51,947 nt of DNA from Branchiostoma floridae (taxonomy: Eukaryota; Chordata; Leptocardii; Amphioxiformes; Branchiostomatidae): NCBI RefSeq assembly GCF_000003815.2, contig NC_049984.1, forward strand, positions 18,088,128 through 18,140,074, given 5' to 3'. Below, piece after piece: positions 49,301 through 51,947 of the stretch. The position numbers and the translations under genes are program-made. The notes under the pieces are model-generated. The model had not been told where the DNA came from. It did not search any database and was given only the letters and a program-made list of their open reading frames with translations. Each line of letters begins with the position of its first letter. Position 1 is the first letter of the stretch.

Positions 49301-50270
49301 CTCAATATGAGACACTTTGAGGACGGCATGTTTTCTGCTGATGGAAGAGTCTCCTGTGATCAGTATTGGACAGTCTGGAAAAAAAGTAGTACCACTTTAT
49401 AAGAGCAAAGTCATCTTGTGCTGTACAATGAAATAAGTGTACAATCAATCTCTCTCTATATATAAGAATATACTGTAATTCACTTTGTCTTCTCGTTACC
49501 AAACTTTGCGGTTTGAGGAACTTAAACTTGTTCTCAGAACTTAATGTTCATGGTGGCGATAAGAGCGTGTAAAAAAAAAAAGGTGGCGAATTATTTGTTA
49601 TTGGTAATGATAAGTTTATGTTACAGGCATCAAGGTGAAAACCGTGAACATAAAACTACTGTGAAAAAATCAGGAATTACAGTGTGTAACCATTTGCAAT
49701 TGTTTTTGAAGCACATGCCCAAATTATGCAGCATCTTTAAAATCAGAATGCAAAAAAGTATTATACATTACAACAAGCATTGTGTTATGGTGTTACCACC
49801 GCGAATCTCAGATAAAATTAAGTTTCTTACCCTTTCTTCCAACCTGGTACTCTTGGTCGACTAGGAGATTATACTCACAATCTGTGGGGAAAATTTAAAG
49901 CACATTAAAATTTGTTGATGGAAGGAAAAACAATTGTTTGAGAAACTTTGACCTATAAGCCAAACACATTTTGTATACATGTAATTCCTTGACCAATGTT
50001 GGCCTTGTGTCCATCCATCCTCTGGTTGATCATCCTACAGAATAGAAAATTTCTAGTTTCAGATCTAGACACAAATGGCTCTGTGCATATTGTCTTGCAG
50101 TATGCTCCAAAAACTTGACGTAATTTGTGGGAGGGGGGTGTCGCTGCACTGCATGCACTATCTTAGTACGTAACGTTACATACAGAAGAAAATTATGCTT
50201 GTGCTCTGGACAATATATTCAATGAAAATGAAAATAGACCTGCTTGTGAAATGTTGGACAGGATCCACAT
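37350..50270 (-). CDS. NBN: Nibrin (NBS1), MRE11-RAD50-NBS1 complex subunit, at least 795 aa
   Basis: Sixteen minus-strand exons in consistent phase: 50240-50270, 49831-49881, 49292-49374, 48690-48832, 47830-47989, 46640-46743, 45800-45917, 44593-44777, 43168-43259, 42506-42649, 41613-41724, 40339-41077, 40073-40153, 39326-39493, 38041-38160, 37350-37403. The start MWILSNISQAD aligns with human MWKLL. FHA domain (about 12-103) keeps GR (25-26), S40 and H43, the phosphopeptide contacts. BRCT1 (about 104-190: ECTHLVMSSVKVTVK) and BRCT2 (about 200-320: EIGLAVLHSS, CNPEIDP) follow. A low-complexity middle includes LMSYFGPSSSKKR and a duplicated 50-residue unit. The MRE11-binding region is KNFKKFRK (730-737) plus GLPRIIGGTDLVVH. 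The C-terminus has AEEEEDDLFKQ, equivalent to the ATM-binding acidic motif. The protein senses double-strand breaks and recruits ATM. The stop codon is uncertain: reading on into the next intron ends after VFIIFFH. Confidence 0.94.
37585..37874. repeat. Large fold-back: two 83-nt inverted arms
   Basis: Arms 37585-37667 and 37792-37874 (with CATCCTCCTACGCAGGGACA and AAAACCGCCTGTCTGGATGT) are inverted copies with only a few mismatches around a 124-nt loop containing a C-rich CCCCACCC stretch. It sits in the NBN intron between the exons at 37350-37403 and 38041-38160. Confidence 0.85.
38900..39119 (-). pseudogene. Degraded LINE C-terminal fragment
   Basis: The minus strand has GDETHFISKCSFNQTERITL and onward to a stop near 38904, an eroded version of the DExHFxxxC LINE tail. 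It lies in the NBN intron between 38160 and 39326. Confidence 0.6.
39500..39812 (-). mobile_element. Diverged inverted copy of the Harbinger-like MITE
   Basis: On the minus strand it shares GTGTCACTTTTAC, GGAATGAATGA, GTTACAA, CAGTCTGCAAA and TATGTCATCCATAGAATTT-like blocks with 11416-11962. Terminal repeats are eroded. It lies in the NBN intron before the KNFKKF exon. Confidence 0.7.
39815..40035 (+). repeat. Interspersed repeat family A, copy 2
   Basis: Shares GTCTTTCAATGTCAA, GATAGGACAAGCAGT and AACTGGAAGCTATGTG with the copy at 51075-51410, and the first block with 17990-18235. It abuts the MITE copy to its left. Confidence 0.7.
41261..41449. mobile_element. MITE family B copy (TACTGTAAATGCA ends)
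   Basis: TACTGTAAATGCATTT at the left is mirrored by TGCATTTACAGTATC at the right, with inverted GTTCGCGGT / ACCGCGAAC blocks inside. It lies in the NBN intron between 41077 and 41613. Confidence 0.8.
41745..42310 (+). repeat. (ATC)n microsatellite split by a DNA element
   Basis: ATC/ACC repeats at 41745-41842 and 42152-42300 flank the element at 41843-42151. Poly-Asp, poly-His or Met-rich open frames here are artefacts of the repeat. It lies in the NBN intron between 41724 and 42506. Confidence 0.9.
41843..42151. mobile_element. Non-autonomous hAT-like element
   Basis: Ends CAGGGCTCGAAAT and ATTTCGAGCCCTG are perfect 13-bp inverted repeats with a CAGGG start typical of hAT elements. GGTGCAC motifs are repeated inside both ends. 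Flanks read ATAAT on both sides, though the microsatellite context obscures a true 8-bp duplication. 309 bp, no transposase. Confidence 0.8.
42895..43085. mobile_element. Diverged MITE family B copy
   Basis: Contains TTTGCGGTGGATGC, AACTCAAAACCACAGTGAACA and ends TTCATTTACAGTA, the pattern of family B. It lies in the NBN intron between 42649 and 43168. Confidence 0.5.
43453..44325. mobile_element. 873-bp DNA element with 18-bp terminal inverted repeats
   Basis: ATTGGCATAATACCGGTC (43453-43470) is matched, inverted with one mismatch, at 44308-44325. Further ACCGGT copies occur inside near both ends. The interior is CpG-richer than the surroundings and carries a minus-strand frame starting at 43874 (MAGKWRRTFNLTHSAVDPGD) of 61 codons, perhaps an element-encoded remnant. 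It lies in the NBN intron between 43259 and 44593. Confidence 0.65.
46496..46580. repeat. Second copy of the 6139-6310 repeat (partial)
   Basis: Shares GCCTTCTTCAGGATCAATAC, GACCAATCACTTCAGAACGT and GAGAGTTACAGACACGTGA-like sequence with 6150-6215. It lies close to the 3' side of the NBN exon at 46640. Confidence 0.7.
48095..48250 (+). mobile_element. SINE-like fragment
   Basis: GGGTTCGATAC resembles a Pol III B box and is followed by GCCCTTGGGAAAGGCACTCTAC, a block shared with the SINE at 51634-51880. The A-box side is not clear. It lies in the NBN intron between 47989 and 48690. Confidence 0.5.
49472..49685. mobile_element. MITE family B-related copy
   Basis: TACTGTAATTCAC at the left and GGAATTACAGTGT at the right are inverted ends, with inverted GTTCATGGT/ACCGTGAAC blocks inside. 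It lies in the NBN intron between 49374 and 49831. Confidence 0.65.
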
Positions 50271-50400
50271 CTTCACTGTAGTCCAGCTAAGCCGACATTT
50301 GGACGCACACAAGAACGTCTAAATCTCCCTCTTCCCAAAGCACGCGCACGCTGACTTCTCCCGCGAAATGCTCAAAATGGCGCTGTTACTGTGAATCATG
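50271..50400 (-). promoter_or_regulatory. Candidate NBN promoter / 5' UTR region
   Basis: Immediately upstream of the NBN ATG on the minus strand. CpG-containing sequence carries TTTCGCGGGAG (E2F-like, about 50358-50369), CAAAATGGCG read on the plus strand (YY1-like, about 50370-50380) and ACTTCC (ETS-like, about 50402-50408). There is no TATA box. Such combinations are common at housekeeping and S-phase genes. Motif matches only. Confidence 0.45.
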
Positions 50401-50806
50401 GGAAGTAGGATTATACCATTCACAGAAAGGGGTGTTAAGCTAAAATAAAGTAAAAACTGATGCACGGGCCAAAAATATATGACAACAGCGCCCTTTTTGT
50501 TCTTCCATTTCTAACGATTTTTAAAAGAATGGTAACGTTAACGTTATACAGTATGACTTTAAAGAAGAGGAATTAGTTGTTGCCCTTACTATGAACTTCT
50601 TCACCAATGCCTAAATCACAATAAATAAACTTCATAAGTTCATTGACACTCGACTGATCCGCACCTGCTTTTTAACGTCATGAATATTAATAACGACATT
50701 GTACTATAAGAGGCTAGTAAAGGGTTTATCACCAATGTCTATGCTGAATTTAGGATACAGAGTCTGAACTCCACCTATAATGTAGCAGTATCTGAGTATT
50801 GATGGT

Positions 50807-50995
50807 ATTCGGCACAACATTGTCGTCACAAAACAACGAATCAGCTGCCACAAATTCCACATTGAAAACGGAAGACATATTCGCACACCTATGACACCAA
50901 TGGAAAAACGAATATGTCAATATTGTAATCTAGATAGAATAGAAGATGAACAACATTTTGTAGTAGAATGTAGTTTATACAACAACGAGACCTGA
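50807..50995 (+). pseudogene. LINE C-terminal fragment with Cys-His motif
   Basis: The plus strand reads RISCHKFHIENGRHIRTPM through KRICQYCNLDRIEDEQHFVV to a stop at 50993. It is the same family as 9285-9695 (RICRYCNLDKLEDEHHFVVE). Both ends are truncated. Confidence 0.8.
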
Positions 50996-51074
50996 GCTTT
51001 GATTTTTAGACTGATTGAATCTACTTTTCCCTACTTCATACAGTATTATTTTATCCAGTTGCTTGAGTAACTAC

Positions 51075-51410
51075 TTTTGGGGTAGGTAGGGATTATCTTT
51101 TTTGCCTTGTAATTTTTCTAGGCTGGCCAAAACTCTCGTGAGACATATGACAATACAGTTGAACAAATCAACTGAAATGCATGAGGACACTTGTCTTTCA
51201 ATGTCAATTTTGTGCATAATAGATCCATTTATCATTCATTTAGATAGGGCAAGCAGTGTTTTTACATCAACAGGAAGCAGGCTGAATAAAAATTCTAACT
51301 GGAAGCTATGTGGCCCCACTGCACACCCACAAAAGTCTAGAGTCGGCAGGTTTTTCTAGGATAGGTAGGGAAACAGGAAAAACAACTTTCCCAGGCCTAG
51401 GGGATATCAC
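51075..51410 (+). repeat. Interspersed repeat family A, copy 3
   Basis: The longest copy. It contains GGCTGGCCAAAACTCTCGTG, GTCTTTCAATGTCAA, AACTGGAAGCTATGTG and GTCTAGAGTCGGC, overlapping both other copies end to end. Confidence 0.75.
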
Positions 51411-51633
51411 ATATATCACATTAGGCATTGTTTAGTTCTTTGTATGGCGGGGTGATTACTTCAAATGTATTTAGCGCTACAGGTGGCGGTTTGAATTGGT
51501 GTAACCCTCGTTTATTATTTAAAAAAAGCGTACTCGATGATATTTCATTTGCGATATGTACGATGTAAATTGTATCGCTGTCATATACTTTGTCAGACCC
51601 TTGCCTCTCCCCCATGACCACCGAATGAGGTTT

Positions 51634-51880
51634 GCTTGTGGGATCGCGTGGCGCTGCGGCAGCGTGTTTGGCTCGGGACTGAGAGGTCTCGAGTTCGAAT
51701 CTTTGCCGTGTCACCGATCTTGTGCCTTTGGGAAAGGCACCTTACACGGATTTCCTCACTTCACTGAAATACTTTAGATATACCTGAGATACAGGTGAAA
51801 ATGAGGACCTAGCTTCCACCCGTCGGATAGGGCGATAAATGGAGGTCCCGTGTTTGGGGAGAGCCATAGCTCACGTAGTC
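51634..51880 (+). mobile_element. tRNA-derived SINE
   Basis: The head has a Pol III A-box-like GTGGCGCTGCGGC and a B box GAGTTCGAATC about 50 bp later, as in a tRNA. There is no acceptor stem or cloverleaf and no CCA-like end. The body contains GTGCCTTTGGGAAAGGCACC, matching 48150-48200. It directly follows a LINE-tail-like block (TATACTTTGTCAGACCCTTG, about 51580) that is also found near 8655, so it may be a LINE/SINE nested pair. Confidence 0.65.
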
Positions 51881-51947
51881 TCTACCAGACTCCGGATCGC
51901 CGCGTGGAAAATCGTAGAAATGGAACAAATAGAGAGGAATATAACCG

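Noticed and set aside
51634-51720. Possible functional tRNA gene
   Set aside because: A and B boxes are present but no cloverleaf or acceptor stem; it continues into a SINE body.
1-51947. CRISPR arrays, bacterial operons or phage genes
   Set aside because: Intron-split animal genes throughout; no regularly spaced repeats with unique spacers.

Overview
The window looks like genomic DNA from a cephalochordate (lancelet, probably Branchiostoma). All the genes are split by short GT-AG introns into small exons with consistent phases. Introns and intergenic DNA are packed with invertebrate-type repeats: CR1/L2-like LINE 3' tails, small TIR elements, a Crypton relic, a tRNA-derived SINE and many microsatellites. 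The protein repertoire includes NBN and OSGIN in the tail-to-tail arrangement that, from memory, is also found in human. The species call is inference; no rRNA or mitochondrial marker is present. There are two assembly gaps (3887-4460 and 30743-30842).

Layout. (1) 1-1900: a broken LINE reverse transcriptase and repeat debris. (2) 1908-6834, plus strand: the 3' two-thirds of a tetraspanin gene (TM3, extracellular loop with CCG motif, TM4, unusually long cytoplasmic tail); its 5' exons lie outside the window. (3) 8059-14151, minus strand: a complete seven-exon gene for an apparently undescribed type I membrane protein. It has a signal peptide, an acidic stalk, one thrombospondin type 1 repeat, one TM helix and a tail with YLTLS and YLELS tyrosine motifs; all exon phases agree. 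(4) 14.6-15.6 kb: a Crypton-type tyrosine recombinase relic, then about 7 kb with no recognisable gene but a cluster of RE1-like motifs and several repeats. (5) 22907-28386, plus: a complete six-exon OSGIN1/2-type gene (516 aa). (6) 28.4-37.3 kb: repeat-rich DNA holding short minus-strand candidate exons. (7) 37350-50270, minus: NBN (nibrin) in 16 exons with FHA, two BRCT regions, MRE11-binding region and C-terminal acidic DDLF motif, and a promoter-like segment upstream. (8) 50.4-51.9 kb: LINE and SINE remains.

How the genes relate. Nibrin is the regulatory subunit of the MRE11-RAD50-NBS1 DNA break complex, and OSGIN proteins are FAD-fold stress and growth regulators. Their adjacency appears to be an ancient chordate linkage rather than an operon. 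The tetraspanin and the TSP1 receptor are convergent neighbours; no functional link is visible in the sequence.

Exon boundaries were assigned by hand from splice sites, reading phase and family similarity. The parts I trust most are the TSP1 receptor, OSGIN, and NBN up to 37350. The C-terminal end of NBN and the 5' end of the tetraspanin are not resolved.
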